Shown here: positions 8,003 through 16,160 of the stretch, piece by piece
How positions within the stretch are numbered: position 1 is the first letter of the stretch
Layout: every line of letters starts with the position of its first letter
NCBI GenBank assembly: GCA_902761605.1
Contig: CACWLC010000024.1
Location: 1 to 35,572, forward strand
Source of the DNA: an uncultured Prevotellaceae bacterium
GTDB taxonomy: Bacteria > Bacteroidota > Bacteroidia > Bacteroidales > Bacteroidaceae
Direction: 5' to 3'
Length of the DNA: 35,572 bases
Notes under the pieces: generated by a model
The model's database searches: none
Seen by the model: only the letters and a program-made list of their open reading frames with translations
What the model was told of the DNA's origin: nothing
Program-made: the position numbers and the translations under genes

Positions 8003-8032
8003 TGAAGAGTTAAGAATTAAGAGTTAAGAGAT

Positions 8033-8647
8033 ATGAAAAGGATACTGTTGATAAGTTTATCATTTATCATTTATACATTATCATTTATTTCCTCTGCCCA
8101 CGCAGAGAGTGCCAAGAGCATTCTCGACAAGGCAGCGGCTACGGTAAGCAATCCATCGGGAGTACAGGCGCAGTTTCAGATGATCAGCAAGCAGTTCGGC
8201 TCTACATCGGGCACGATATCAATCAAAGGAACAAAGTTTCATGCCTCTACCCCTCAGGCCATAATATGGTTTGACGGCAAGACACAATGGACATATATGA
8301 AACAGAACGACGAGGTGAACGTAAGCAATCCCTCAGAGGCTGAGCTACAGGCAATTAACCCCTATAACTTCATCAATATCTACAAGAAGGGATATAAGCT
8401 GTCGTCGAAGAAGGTGGGCTCATCATACGAGGTACACCTGAAGTCTACCGACAAGAAACGCAAGCTCCAGGAGATGTATATCATCGTGGACCAGAAGAGC
8501 TATCACCCCACACATGTCAAGATGATGCAGAACGGCAAATGGAGCGTAGTGCTTATCAGCGGACTGAAGTCGACGGCTCTCAGCGATGACATGTTCCAGT
8601 TTAATGCCAAAGACTTCCCCAAGGCCGAAGTGATAGACCTGAGATAA
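8033..8647 (+). CDS. LolA-like outer-membrane lipoprotein carrier, periplasmic
   Basis: The 204-residue protein starts with a signal peptide (basic MKR, hydrophobic core, cleavage likely after SAHA near residue 24). The mature part has the LolA-like pattern: SAKSILDKAAA at the start, then QAQFQM, GTISIKGTKFHASTP, WFDGKTQWTY and an INPYNF segment. LolA carries lipoproteins across the periplasm from LolCDE to the outer membrane. The link to LolA proper is by fold and pattern; it could be one of the LolA-like paralogues. It lies 30 bases after ftsK and 9 bases before a membrane protein. The gap before it is made of repeated GAGTTAAGAATTAAGAG-like sequence, and its signal peptide is encoded by a TTTATCA repeat. 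Confidence 0.8.
   Translation: MKRILLISLSFIIYTLSFISSAHAESAKSILDKAAATVSNPSGVQAQFQMISKQFGSTSGTISIKGTKFHASTPQAIIWFDGKTQWTYMKQNDEVNVSNPSEAELQAINPYNFINIYKKGYKLSSKKVGSSYEVHLKSTDKKRKLQEMYIIVDQKSYHPTHVKMMQNGKWSVVLISGLKSTALSDDMFQFNAKDFPKAEVIDLR
8056..8090 (+). repeat. Short tandem TTTATCA-type repeat inside the LolA-like signal peptide
   Basis: TTTATCAT occurs at 8056-8063 and again at 8063-8070 (7-base period), followed by degenerate copies (TTATACATTATCATTTATT) up to about 8090. The repeat encodes much of the hydrophobic core (LSFIIYTLSFIS). A second repeat, with GAGTTAAG units, fills the gap just upstream (8007-8030). Confidence 0.6.
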
Positions 8648-8656
8648 CAGAGAATC

Positions 8657-10138
8657 ATGAATAAGATACAACTTTTCAAGCTGCTGCGCAAGAACATAAA
8701 ACTGAGCGAGAAGCGCAGTCCTATCTTCGAACAGAACAAGTGGGCCAAGGGCATTGCCTATTTCATGGCCGCACTATTCGTGTTCTACCTATTATTATAT
8801 GGAATAATCATCGGAATGTCAGCCGACGGAGAGCCTGGTGTCATGATTACGGCGATGATAGGCATCCTGCCGATAGACTTCCTACTGAGGTTTATCTTCC
8901 AGCAGACACCCGCCATGCAGGCAAAACCGTATATCTTGCTGCCGATATCGAAATACTCGGTGATAGAGTGTTTCCTCTGTTCATCGCACGTGAGCGGATA
9001 CAATTTCCTCTGGCTGGGAATGTTCATACCATTCTCAATCCTCGTGCTCTGTGCAGGTGCAGGCTTCTGGACTACACTGATGATACTGGTGGTATGCGTA
9101 CTGCTGATGATACTCAACAGTCAGATATACCTGTTCTTCCGCACACTCGTCAACCGTAACGTTCTGTGGATACTTCCGGCTCTGCTGCTTTATGCCGTCC
9201 CGTATATCCCCACGATACTCGTTCCGAAGGAGAAGACTTTCGAGCATACCCTCGATTTCATCGGCAAATTCAATACCGCATGGTGGCTACTGCCACTGGT
9301 GATTCTGCTCATCGCAGGAGTATTCATGGTAAACAGAAAGCTGCAGTTCAAATATGTATACGAGGAGATATCGAGGAAGAAGGAGAAGGAACTGAAGAAG
9401 GTTTCTAAGTTCACCTTCCTTGAGCGTTTCGGCATCATTGGAGAGTATCTGAAGCTTGAGCTGAAGTCGAACCTGAGAAACAAAGCCATGAAGCAGCGCT
9501 GCATCATGAGTCTCTGTCTTGTGGTGGTTTTCTCCGCACTCATAGCATATACCGACATCTACGACAATCCGATGATGACCAACTTCTGGTGTCTCTACTG
9601 CTTCGCCATCTTCGGAATGACATCGCTGATAAAGATCATGGGACAGGAAGGCAACTATATCGACCTGCTGATGACTCAGCGAGAGAACATACTGGCACTG
9701 CTTAAGGCAAAGTACTGGTTCTATACCGTGATACTCATCGTGCCCTTCATAGTGATGCTGCCAGCCGTGTTTACAGGAAAGTTCACGATACTGATGCTCT
9801 TTGCATATATGTTGCTGATGGCCGGATTCCTACATTTCATAATATTCCAGCTGGCGATATACAACAAACAGACACTACCCCTTCAGCAGAAGGTGACGGG
9901 AAAAGGAAATCTGGAGAACGGTCAGCAGTTAGTCATCGAACTCTTCGCTCTCTTCGGGCCCGGCATCATCATTGGTGTAGGTTATCTGATAGCAGGAATG
10001 ACGGCCACATATATCTTCATGTGTGTGCTTGGTCTGATATTCATGGCCACCAGTCATCTTTGGCTTAGAAACATCTACAACCGAATGATGAAACGTAGGT
10101 ACGAAAACATCGAAGGATTCCGCGATACACGAGTATAA
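8657..10138 (+). CDS. Large multi-spanning membrane protein, DUF5687-like (ABC-2 permease-like)
   Basis: The 493-residue protein has roughly ten to twelve hydrophobic segments, for example IAYFMAALFVFYLLLYGIII near residue 35 and TLMILVVCVLLMIL near residue 140. A charged cytoplasmic loop (about residues 230-255, YEEISRKKEKELKKV) divides two membrane halves. The N-terminus (KLLRKNIKLSEKRSPIFEQNKW) and the overall plan resemble DUF5687 proteins of Bacteroidota, thought to be ABC-2-like permeases. I assign this by recollection of the family, not by alignment. No ABC ATPase gene adjoins it, which is unusual for a permease. It follows the LolA-like gene by 9 bases, so they are probably co-transcribed. 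A terminator follows at 10146-10175. Substrate and function are unknown. Confidence 0.65.
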   Translation: MNKIQLFKLLRKNIKLSEKRSPIFEQNKWAKGIAYFMAALFVFYLLLYGIIIGMSADGEPGVMITAMIGILPIDFLLRFIFQQTPAMQAKPYILLPISKYSVIECFLCSSHVSGYNFLWLGMFIPFSILVLCAGAGFWTTLMILVVCVLLMILNSQIYLFFRTLVNRNVLWILPALLLYAVPYIPTILVPKEKTFEHTLDFIGKFNTAWWLLPLVILLIAGVFMVNRKLQFKYVYEEISRKKEKELKKVSKFTFLERFGIIGEYLKLELKSNLRNKAMKQRCIMSLCLVVVFSALIAYTDIYDNPMMTNFWCLYCFAIFGMTSLIKIMGQEGNYIDLLMTQRENILALLKAKYWFYTVILIVPFIVMLPAVFTGKFTILMLFAYMLLMAGFLHFIIFQLAIYNKQTLPLQQKVTGKGNLENGQQLVIELFALFGPGIIIGVGYLIAGMTATYIFMCVLGLIFMATSHLWLRNIYNRMMKRRYENIEGFRDTRV

Positions 10139-10145
10139 AATCAGG

Positions 10146-10175
10146 AAAAGGCCCCTCAAAAGGGGCTATTTTTGA
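10146..10175 (+). terminator. Rho-independent terminator after the ftsK operon
   Basis: GCCCCT (10151-10156), loop CAAA, AGGGGC (10161-10166), then TATTTTTG. A compact G+C-rich stem with a T-run, 12 bases after the membrane-protein stop codon. Confidence 0.85.
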
Positions 10176-10213
10176 TAAAAATAAACTTTTTTTGAAAGAA
10201 AATCGCAAAAATA

Positions 10214-10245
10214 TTTGGTGGAATGAAGAAAAGTGAGTACCTTTG
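10214..10245 (+). promoter_or_regulatory. Promoter of the tRNA cluster
   Basis: TTTG (10214-10217), 20-base spacer, TACCTTTG (10238-10245), a full consensus. The predicted start is about 15 bases upstream of the first tRNA. Confidence 0.8.
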
Positions 10246-10266
10246 CACCCGCTAAAGAAAAAGGAT

Positions 10267-10339
10267 GCACCCGTAGCTCAGTTGGTAGAGCACCTGACTC
10301 TTAATCAGGGTGTCCAGGGTTCGAGCCCCTGCGGGTGTA
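10267..10339 (+). tRNA. tRNA-Lys (anticodon CTT), copy 1
   Basis: A full cloverleaf is visible: acceptor GCACCCG with CGGGTGT (terminal G-T wobble), D stem GCTC/GAGC, anticodon stem CCTGA/TCAGG with loop CTCTTAA, T stem CAGGG/CCCTG with TTCGAGC loop. The anticodon CTT reads AAG. CCA is not encoded. The gene and its immediate flanks are identical to copy 2. Confidence 0.95.
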
Positions 10340-10343
10340 CAAG

Positions 10344-10372
10344 AAGGAGGAAAGCGGTCCTCCTTATTTTTT
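10344..10372 (+). terminator. Terminator-like hairpin between the two tRNA-Lys genes
   Basis: AAGGAGGA (10344-10351), loop AAGCGG, TCCTCCTT (10358-10365), then ATTTTTT. This is a perfect 8-bp stem with a good T-run lying inside the tRNA cluster. It may reduce expression of the downstream tRNAs or serve as an RNA processing signal. Confidence 0.65.
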
Positions 10373-10381
10373 GAAAAGCAT

Positions 10382-10454
10382 GCACCCGTAGCTCAGTTGG
10401 TAGAGCACCTGACTCTTAATCAGGGTGTCCAGGGTTCGAGCCCCTGCGGGTGTA
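10382..10454 (+). tRNA. tRNA-Lys (anticodon CTT), copy 2
   Basis: Identical to the first copy 115 bases upstream; the perfect repeat covers about 76 bases (10265-10340 and 10380-10455). It probably arose by a recent tandem duplication. No separate promoter is seen before it. It is followed by a 19-base palindrome, TTCAAAAAA-C-TTTTTTGAA (10456-10474). Confidence 0.95.
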
Positions 10455-10479
10455 CTTCAAAAAACTTTTTTGAAAGGTT

Positions 10480-10552
<73 letters not shown>

Positions 10553-10580
10553 CTCTCAAAATATAAGGAATACAGAATCT

Positions 10581-10651
10581 GCGGAATTAGCACATCGGTA
10601 GTGCACGGGCTTCCCAAGCCTGGGAGGCGGGTTCGATTCCCGTATTCCGCT
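10581..10651 (+). tRNA. tRNA-Gly (anticodon CCC)
   Basis: Acceptor GCGGAAT/ATTCCGC, D stem GCAC/GTGC, anticodon stem CGGGC/GCCTG (one G-T) with loop TTCCCAA (anticodon CCC, reads GGG). T arm GCGGG/CCCGT with loop TTCGATT. Last gene of the cluster. Confidence 0.95.
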
Positions 10652-10662
10652 CACAGAATACA

Positions 10663-10694
10663 AAAGGTCTGCTCATCGGCAGACCTTTATCTTT
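10663..10694. terminator. Bidirectional terminator between the tRNA cluster and the DUF5715-like gene
   Basis: AAAGGTCTGC (10663-10672), loop TCATCG, GCAGACCTTT (10679-10688): a perfect 10-bp stem flanked by A/T tracts. On the plus strand it is followed by ATCTTTTTATC and ends the tRNA transcript. On the minus strand its final TTTTG ends the convergent gene, whose stop is at 10695. Confidence 0.8.
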
Positions 10695-11426
10695 TTATCT
10701 TACTGTCATGTGGAAACAGCCTTGCTTCACCTCGTACTTGATATAACAGCGCCCCTGTTCACGCATATCGCGAAGCACTTCTGAGAGCACCCATTTAAGG
10801 GTGTCGTTACGCACAGCCCTACGGGCAGGACCATCAGGGTCTTCAACTGTCTCATAACGATTGTAACAGATATCAAAGGTAGTGCCATACAGATGACACG
10901 AATTCTCTGTGGCATTACCATTACGACGACGCAGCTTCACCACATCCTCCTGAGAGCGGAGCACACTCGTCACGATGATACGATGAAGGGGCACACCCTT
11001 GACATAAAGGCTGTCGAAGAACGTCTCTCCGATGTCCTGAAGAAGAGCTGCTGCATGAGGCACGAGGTAAGGGATGCTGGAATAGAGTTTGTCGACGTGA
11101 TAGTATGGATTAGAACCCACATACACCAGCTCGCGCTTACGAGCCTCGGCATCCTCACGGTTCTTCACAGGAGATACTCCCCACTTCTGAGCTGCGGAGA
11201 GCTGTACAGCATTGGTATCAGGAAAACTCTCCTTATAAGAAGCCACAGAACGGATCTTATGAGGTTTGTCGATACTTGGGAGCGTTACATTGACCTCCGC
11301 ATCGTTAGATTCTCCGGATGTAGCTGTATTTGAATCTGCAACAGAAGGAAAAGCCCAACGTATGCAAGCCAGAAACAATACTACGGCAGTAAAGCCTGCA
11401 AGATATCTGTTTTTTGTAAGTTTCAT
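10695..11426 (-). CDS. DUF5715-like exported protein with an M15-peptidase-like residue pattern
   Basis: The 243-residue protein begins MKLTKNRYLAGFTAVVLFLACIRWAF, a signal anchor or signal peptide, so it acts outside the cytoplasm. Its conserved half resembles DUF5715 proteins of Bacteroidota. I note the spacing Ser154-x2-Arg157, then Ser176-x-His178-x2-Gly181-x3-Asp185, and a late Phe-His239. This is the arrangement of zinc-binding D-Ala-D-Ala carboxypeptidases of the M15/VanY type. A role in peptidoglycan trimming is therefore a reasonable inference but unproven. In-frame starts up to 11516 lie upstream of the predicted -7 box at 11451-11458, so the ATG at 11426 is preferred. It converges on the tRNA cluster and is divergent from phoH. 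Confidence 0.75.
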   Translation of the reverse strand: MKLTKNRYLAGFTAVVLFLACIRWAFPSVADSNTATSGESNDAEVNVTLPSIDKPHKIRSVASYKESFPDTNAVQLSAAQKWGVSPVKNREDAEARKRELVYVGSNPYYHVDKLYSSIPYLVPHAAALLQDIGETFFDSLYVKGVPLHRIIVTSVLRSQEDVVKLRRRNGNATENSCHLYGTTFDICYNRYETVEDPDGPARRAVRNDTLKWVLSEVLRDMREQGRCYIKYEVKQGCFHMTVR

Positions 11427-11450
11427 CGAAAAATTTCTTGTTTTGCGGTG

Positions 11451-11458
11451 CAAAGATA
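11451..11458 (-). promoter_or_regulatory. -7 box for the DUF5715-like gene
   Basis: The minus strand reads TATCTTTG, a match to TAnnTTTG, 25 bases before the ATG at 11426. The spacing to any -33 TTTG is not standard. Confidence 0.5.
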
Positions 11459-11501
11459 ACAAATTTTTCCCCAAAACATGTGTTATCTGTGGCTTTTTTT
11501 G

Positions 11502-11509
11502 TAATTTTG
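11502..11509 (+). promoter_or_regulatory. -7 box for the phoH-purC operon
   Basis: TAATTTTG matches TAnnTTTG and predicts a start about 20 bases before the TTG start of phoH. No clear -33 element. Together with 11451-11458 it forms a divergent promoter region. Confidence 0.5.
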
Positions 11510-11536
11510 CACGCAAAATAATTATTTGTATACAAA

Positions 11537-12505
11537 TTGATAGAGAAGCATATCGTTTTAGAGGACATTGACCCCGTAATGTTCTATGGAGTCGGCAATG
11601 GACACCTTCAGATGATCCGCTCGTTATATCCTAAGCTGAGGATTATGGCGAGAGACAATGTTGTGCGAGTGCTGGGCGATGAAGAACAGATGGCAGCCTT
11701 CGAGGAGAGCATCGAGAAAATCAGAACCCATATACTGCGTTTCAACTCACTGACAGATGAAGATATCCTCGACATCATCAAAGGCAGGAAGAACAATGAC
11801 TATGTGCCTGCCGATGTGGTATGCTACTCAATGTCAGGACGTCCGATAAAGGCCCGTACGGGAAATCAGCAGAAACTGATAGAAGCCTACGAGAAAAACG
11901 ATATGGTGTTTGCTGTAGGTCCGGCAGGAACAGGAAAGACCTATCTTAGCATCGCCCTTGCCGTGAAGGCCCTGAAGGAGAAGACTGCAAAGAAAGTGAT
12001 CCTTTCACGTCCGGCTGTAGAGGCTGGTGAGAAATTAGGATTCCTGCCCGGCGACATGAAAGACAAGATCGATCCATACCTACAGCCACTCTACGACGCA
12101 TTGGAAGACATGCTGCCACAGGTGAAGCTGCAGGACATGATGGAGAAGCACATCATTCAGATAGCACCACTCGCCTTTATGCGAGGCAGAACACTCAGCG
12201 ATGCTGTAGTGATACTCGATGAGGCACAGAACACTACCCCAGCCCAGATACGTATGTTTCTCACACGTATGGGATGGAACACGAAGATGATCATTACAGG
12301 CGACATGACACAGATAGACCTGCCCCACTCACAGAAGAGCGGACTCATCGAGGCACTACATATATTAAATAATGTGGAAGGTATAGGAGTGGTCAATCTC
12401 GACCGTTCAGATATCGTGCGGCATAAGCTGGTGACACGTATCGTTAACGCCTACGAGGCATTCGACAAAGAGGTCAAAGGCGAAAATAGTCAAATAGTAA
12501 AATAG
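11537..12505 (+). CDS. phoH: PhoH-family ATPase
   Basis: This 322-residue cytoplasmic P-loop protein has an N-terminal region of about 110 residues ending in an [11 protein letters not shown] helix. The ATPase core carries Walker A GPAGTGKT at residues 128-135, the [17 protein letters not shown] stretch typical of PhoH, and Walker [10 protein letters not shown] near residue 225. PhoH proteins are linked to RNA metabolism and stress, often near the RNase YbeY, but no ybeY gene is in this window. I use the TTG start at 11537 because [13 protein letters not shown] is conserved in relatives and lies just after the -7 box; the next ATG would remove 14 residues. It is the first gene of a long biosynthetic operon, 8 bases before purC. 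Confidence 0.9.
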   Translation: MIEKHIVLEDIDPVMFYGVGNGHLQMIRSLYPKLRIMARDNVVRVLGDEEQMAAFEESIEKIRTHILRFNSLTDEDILDIIKGRKNNDYVPADVVCYSMSGRPIKARTGNQQKLIEAYEKNDMVFAVGPAGTGKTYLSIALAVKALKEKTAKKVILSRPAVEAGEKLGFLPGDMKDKIDPYLQPLYDALEDMLPQVKLQDMMEKHIIQIAPLAFMRGRTLSDAVVILDEAQNTTPAQIRMFLTRMGWNTKMIITGDMTQIDLPHSQKSGLIEALHILNNVEGIGVVNLDRSDIVRHKLVTRIVNAYEAFDKEVKGENSQIVK

Positions 12506-12513
12506 TAAATATA

Positions 12514-13473
12514 ATGGTGAAAGCATTAACCAAGACAGACTTTAAGTTTGAAGGACAGAAAAGCGTTTATCACGGAAAAGTACGTGACGTTTACAACATC
12601 AACGACAACCTGATGGTGATGGTTGCCACAGACCGTATCTCAGCATTCGACGTAGTGCTGCCAAAGGGAATTCCATTCAAAGGACAGGTTCTCAACCAGA
12701 TTGCAGCAAAGTTCCTAGATGCGACGACAGACATCTGTCCTAACTGGAAACTCGCTACCCCAGACCCAATGGTAACTATCGGTCTGAAGTGCGAAGGCTT
12801 CCGTGTAGAGATGATTATCCGCAGTATCCTTACAGGTAGTGCATGGAGAGAATATAAGAACGGATGTCGTGAGCTCTGCGGAGTGAAGCTCCCCGACGGT
12901 ATGCGCGAGAACGAGCGATTCCCAGAGCCTATCATCACTCCAACCACTAAGGCTGATGAGGGTCACGACATGAATATCTCAAAGGAAGAGATCATCGCTC
13001 AGGGACTCGTTTCCAAGGAAGATTACGAGATCATGGAGAACTACACACGTAAGATCTTCAAGCGTGGTCAGGAGATTGCTGCCAAGCGCGGACTTATCCT
13101 CGTAGACACAAAATATGAGTTTGGAAAGCGTAACGGAAAGGTATATCTCATCGACGAGATCCACACCCCAGACTCAAGCCGCTATTTCTATGCAGAAGGC
13201 TATGAGGAGAAACTTGCCAAGGGTGAGCCTCAGAGACAGCTCTCAAAAGAGTTCGTACGTCAGTGGCTTATCGAGCACAACTTCATGAATGAGCCAGGAC
13301 AGACAATGCCAGAGATCACCGATGAATACGCAGAGAGTGTTTCTGAGAGATATATCGAGCTCTATGAGAACATCGTAGGTGAGCGCTTTGAGCGTGAGAC
13401 GAGCGATGAGGATATTGCCAAGAGAATAGAGAACAACGTGGCAGGCTGGCTCAAAGCATTTAAGAACAGATAA
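12514..13473 (+). CDS. purC: Phosphoribosylaminoimidazole-succinocarboxamide synthase (SAICAR synthetase)
   Basis: PurC joins CAIR with aspartate using ATP in purine synthesis. The 319-residue protein has the ATP-binding start GKVRDVYNI, then [20 protein letters not shown], the [12 protein letters not shown] segment, the [10 protein letters not shown] motif and the [11 protein letters not shown] signature. Length matches the longer, yeast-like PurC type that is usual in Bacteroidota. It lies between phoH and ubiE with gaps of 8 and 6 bases, so it shares their transcript. The gap before it contains a short repeat of AAATAGT. Confidence 0.96.
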   Translation: MVKALTKTDFKFEGQKSVYHGKVRDVYNINDNLMVMVATDRISAFDVVLPKGIPFKGQVLNQIAAKFLDATTDICPNWKLATPDPMVTIGLKCEGFRVEMIIRSILTGSAWREYKNGCRELCGVKLPDGMRENERFPEPIITPTTKADEGHDMNISKEEIIAQGLVSKEDYEIMENYTRKIFKRGQEIAAKRGLILVDTKYEFGKRNGKVYLIDEIHTPDSSRYFYAEGYEEKLAKGEPQRQLSKEFVRQWLIEHNFMNEPGQTMPEITDEYAESVSERYIELYENIVGERFERETSDEDIAKRIENNVAGWLKAFKNR

Positions 13474-13479
13474 GAAGAT

Positions 13480-14214
13480 ATGTACCAACAAGAGGCGATA
13501 AAGCCCTATGACGAGAGGGCTGAGAAGGGACAGCAGGTGGAGCAGATGTTTGATAACATCGCACCAACCTACGACAAGCTGAACCATCGCCTCTCATGGG
13601 ATATCGACAAAGGCTGGAGGAAGAAAGCCATCAGTTATCTGAAGCCCTTTAATCCCCAGACGATACTCGACATCGCCACTGGCACAGGCGACTTTGCCAT
13701 CCTCGCTGCAGAGATGCTGCATCCAAAGAGACTTGTGGGAGCAGACATCAGCGAAGGAATGATGGAGATAGGAAGAAAGAAGGTGAAGGCGAAAGGACTG
13801 CAGGAGATCATCTCTTTTGAGAAAGAAGACTGTCTGAAACTCTCCTACCCCGACAACTCCTTCGACGCTGTGACGGCAGCATTCGGAATACGCAACTTCG
13901 CCAGTCTCGACAAAGGACTGCAGGAGATGTACCGCGTGCTGAAGCCTGGAGGACATCTGAGTATAGTGGAACTGACCACACCTGTAAGTTTCCCTATGCG
14001 TCAGCTCTTCCATATCTACTCACACTCGGTGTTGCCCGTCTACGGACGACTAATCTCAAAGGACACCAGCGCCTATTCCTATCTCACGAAGACTATCGAG
14101 GCATTCCCACAGGGAGAACGTATGACAGACATTCTGCATGAGGCAGGCTTCAGCAAGGCATCGTTCAAACGTCTGACATTCGGTATATGCACAATGTATA
14201 TGGCAACAAAATAA
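13480..14214 (+). CDS. ubiE: Demethylmenaquinone methyltransferase (UbiE/MenG)
   Basis: This 244-residue SAM-dependent methyltransferase carries out the last step of menaquinone synthesis, the quinone expected in these anaerobes. Motifs: [17 protein letters not shown] near the N-terminus, SAM motif [13 protein letters not shown] near residue 67, [15 protein letters not shown] and [12 protein letters not shown], all classic UbiE/COQ5 signatures. It sits 6 bases after purC and 11 bases before aroE. Since Bacteroidota make menaquinone and not ubiquinone, menG would describe its role better. Confidence 0.94.
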   Translation: MYQQEAIKPYDERAEKGQQVEQMFDNIAPTYDKLNHRLSWDIDKGWRKKAISYLKPFNPQTILDIATGTGDFAILAAEMLHPKRLVGADISEGMMEIGRKKVKAKGLQEIISFEKEDCLKLSYPDNSFDAVTAAFGIRNFASLDKGLQEMYRVLKPGGHLSIVELTTPVSFPMRQLFHIYSHSVLPVYGRLISKDTSAYSYLTKTIEAFPQGERMTDILHEAGFSKASFKRLTFGICTMYMATK

Positions 14215-14225
14215 ACATCTCTAAT

Positions 14226-14978
14226 ATGGACAAGTACGGACTGATAGGTTATCCACTCGGACACTCGTTTTCAATCAGCTATTTCAACCAGAAGTTTGCT
14301 GACGAAGGCATCAATGCCAAGTATATGAATTTCGAGATTCCATCGATAGACGAACTACCAGAGGTGATAGCAAAACACCCTGAACTGAGAGGACTGAATG
14401 TCACTATCCCTTATAAGGAGAAGGTTATGGATTTTCTCGACAGCATCAGTCCGGAGGCAAGGGCCATCGGTGCTGTGAATGTGATAAGAGTAACACACTC
14501 AGGAAACAAGACCTTGCTTAAAGGCTTTAACAGCGATGTTATCGGTTTTACGCAGAGCATTGAGCCCATGCTCGATAAGAAATGGCACAAGAAAGCACTT
14601 ATCCTCGGTACTGGCGGAGCATCGAAAGCCATCAACTACGGACTAAAGGCATTAGGGCTTGAGACGGTATTTGTAAGCCGCTATGAGCGTCCTGGCACAA
14701 TCCAATACAATAAGATAACCCCTGAGGTGATAAAGGAATATAAAGTTATCGTAAACTGTACTCCCCTCGGTATGTATCCCCAAACTGACGAGAGTCCCGA
14801 CCTGCCTTATGAGGCGATGGACAATCATACGATACTCTATGACCTCATCTACAACCCAGACCAAACACTCTTTATGAGACGTGGTGCAGAATATGGGGCA
14901 GATGTAAAGAACGGAATAGAGATGTTGCTCCTGCAGGCATTTGCCTCTTGGGAGTTCTGGAACGGAAAGGAAAAATAA
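14226..14978 (+). CDS. aroE: Shikimate dehydrogenase
   Basis: AroE reduces 3-dehydroshikimate to shikimate with NADPH in aromatic amino acid synthesis. The 250-residue protein opens with YGLIGYPLGHSFSISYFN (substrate-binding Ser residues). It then has LRGLNVTIPYKE with the catalytic Lys, IGAVNVI, the nucleotide motif LGTGGASKAI near residue 127, and NCTPLGMYP. The start at 14226 is chosen because the family begins directly at this MDKYGLIG; an in-frame ATG at 14187 would overlap ubiE by 28 bases. The protein is slightly shorter than E. coli AroE but complete. Confidence 0.95.
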   Translation: MDKYGLIGYPLGHSFSISYFNQKFADEGINAKYMNFEIPSIDELPEVIAKHPELRGLNVTIPYKEKVMDFLDSISPEARAIGAVNVIRVTHSGNKTLLKGFNSDVIGFTQSIEPMLDKKWHKKALILGTGGASKAINYGLKALGLETVFVSRYERPGTIQYNKITPEVIKEYKVIVNCTPLGMYPQTDESPDLPYEAMDNHTILYDLIYNPDQTLFMRRGAEYGADVKNGIEMLLLQAFASWEFWNGKEK

Positions 14979-14992
14979 ATCACAGATTAGAT

Positions 14993-16159
14993 ATGATAGA
15001 CAACAGATATATGATGCGAGGCGTGAGTGCAGCCAAAGAGGATGTACACGCAGCAATTAAGAACATCGACAAAGGAATCTTCCCACAGGCATTCTGTAAG
15101 ATTATACCTGACATCCTTGGTGGAGACCCTGAGTATTGTAATATCATGCATGCCGATGGAGCAGGCACAAAGTCAAGTCTCGCCTATATGTACTGGAAAG
15201 AGACTGGCGATCTCTCTGTATGGAAGGGAATAGCCCAGGATGCTATCGTGATGAATACCGACGACCTGCTTTGTGTGGGTGCTGTGGATAATATCCTGGT
15301 TTCATCGACTATCGGACGTAATAAGATGCTTGTTCCTGGAGAGGTTATCTCTGCAATCATCAACGGCACAGACGAACTGTTGGCAGAACTCAGAGAGATG
15401 GGCATCGGTATTTATCCCACCGGTGGAGAAACAGCAGACGTAGGTGATCTCGTAAGAACGATTATCGTCGATTCCACCGTTACATGCCGCATGAAAAGAA
15501 GCGATGTCATCGACAATGCCAATATCCGTCCTGGCGATGTGATCGTTGGCCTCTCAAGCACAGGACAGGCGACGTACGAGAAGCGATATAACGGTGGAAT
15601 GGGATCTAACGGACTTACATCCGCCCGTCATGATGTCTTCGCCAAATATCTGGCAGAGAATTATCCTGAGAGCTACGACCACGCAGTACCCGACGAATTG
15701 GTTTATAGCGGAAAATATAAGTTGACGGATGCAGTAGAGGGTTCTCCTGTGGATGCAGGACAGCTGGTGCTCTCTCCTACCCGTACCTATGCTCCTGTCA
15801 TCAAGAAACTTCTCGACGAGTTGCATCCGGAGATTCATGGTATGGTGCATTGTACTGGTGGCGCTCAGACAAAGGTGCTGCATTTCGTAAGCGACAACTG
15901 CAAAGTAGTGAAGGACAACATGTTCCCTGTTCCTCCACTCTTCCGAGCTATACACGAGTGCTCAGGCACAGACTGGCGCGAGATGTATCAGGTATTCAAT
16001 ATGGGACACCGTATGGAGATTTATGTCCGTCCTGAGGTCGCAGAGAAGGTTATAGCCATATCTAAGAGCTTTAATATCGACGCTCAGATTGTAGGTCATA
16101 TCGAGGAAGGCACGAAGAGTCTGACCATCAAGTCTGAATTTGGAACATTTGAATATTAA
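14993..16159 (+). CDS. purM: Phosphoribosylformylglycinamidine cyclo-ligase (AIR synthetase)
   Basis: PurM closes the imidazole ring of AIR using FGAM and ATP, the step two reactions before the purC product. The 388-residue protein opens MIDNRYMMRGVSAAKEDV, has ADGAGTKSSLAY, the MNTDDLLCVGA segment, the GGETADVGDLV motif and the late GMVHCTGGAQTKVL segment. It is longer than the roughly 345-residue E. coli enzyme, as is usual for this phylum's form. The start at 14993 avoids overlap with aroE (stop at 14978). It ends one base before prfA, suggesting coupling. Confidence 0.92.
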   Translation: MIDNRYMMRGVSAAKEDVHAAIKNIDKGIFPQAFCKIIPDILGGDPEYCNIMHADGAGTKSSLAYMYWKETGDLSVWKGIAQDAIVMNTDDLLCVGAVDNILVSSTIGRNKMLVPGEVISAIINGTDELLAELREMGIGIYPTGGETADVGDLVRTIIVDSTVTCRMKRSDVIDNANIRPGDVIVGLSSTGQATYEKRYNGGMGSNGLTSARHDVFAKYLAENYPESYDHAVPDELVYSGKYKLTDAVEGSPVDAGQLVLSPTRTYAPVIKKLLDELHPEIHGMVHCTGGAQTKVLHFVSDNCKVVKDNMFPVPPLFRAIHECSGTDWREMYQVFNMGHRMEIYVRPEVAEKVIAISKSFNIDAQIVGHIEEGTKSLTIKSEFGTFEY

Positions 16160-16160
16160 T

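Noticed and set aside
10456-10474. The 19-base palindrome TTCAAAAAA-C-TTTTTTGAA as a second terminator in the tRNA cluster.
   Set aside because: It consists mainly of A-T pairs with a one-base centre and no separate T-run; it would be a poor terminator and may only be spacer sequence.
14079-14264. Minus-strand frames opposite ubiE and aroE, and similar long antisense frames elsewhere (for example 3981-4541 opposite rlmI and 29840-30604 opposite the Nfn-like gene).
   Set aside because: They sit opposite genes with clear conserved motifs, have no promoters of their own and no recognisable products.
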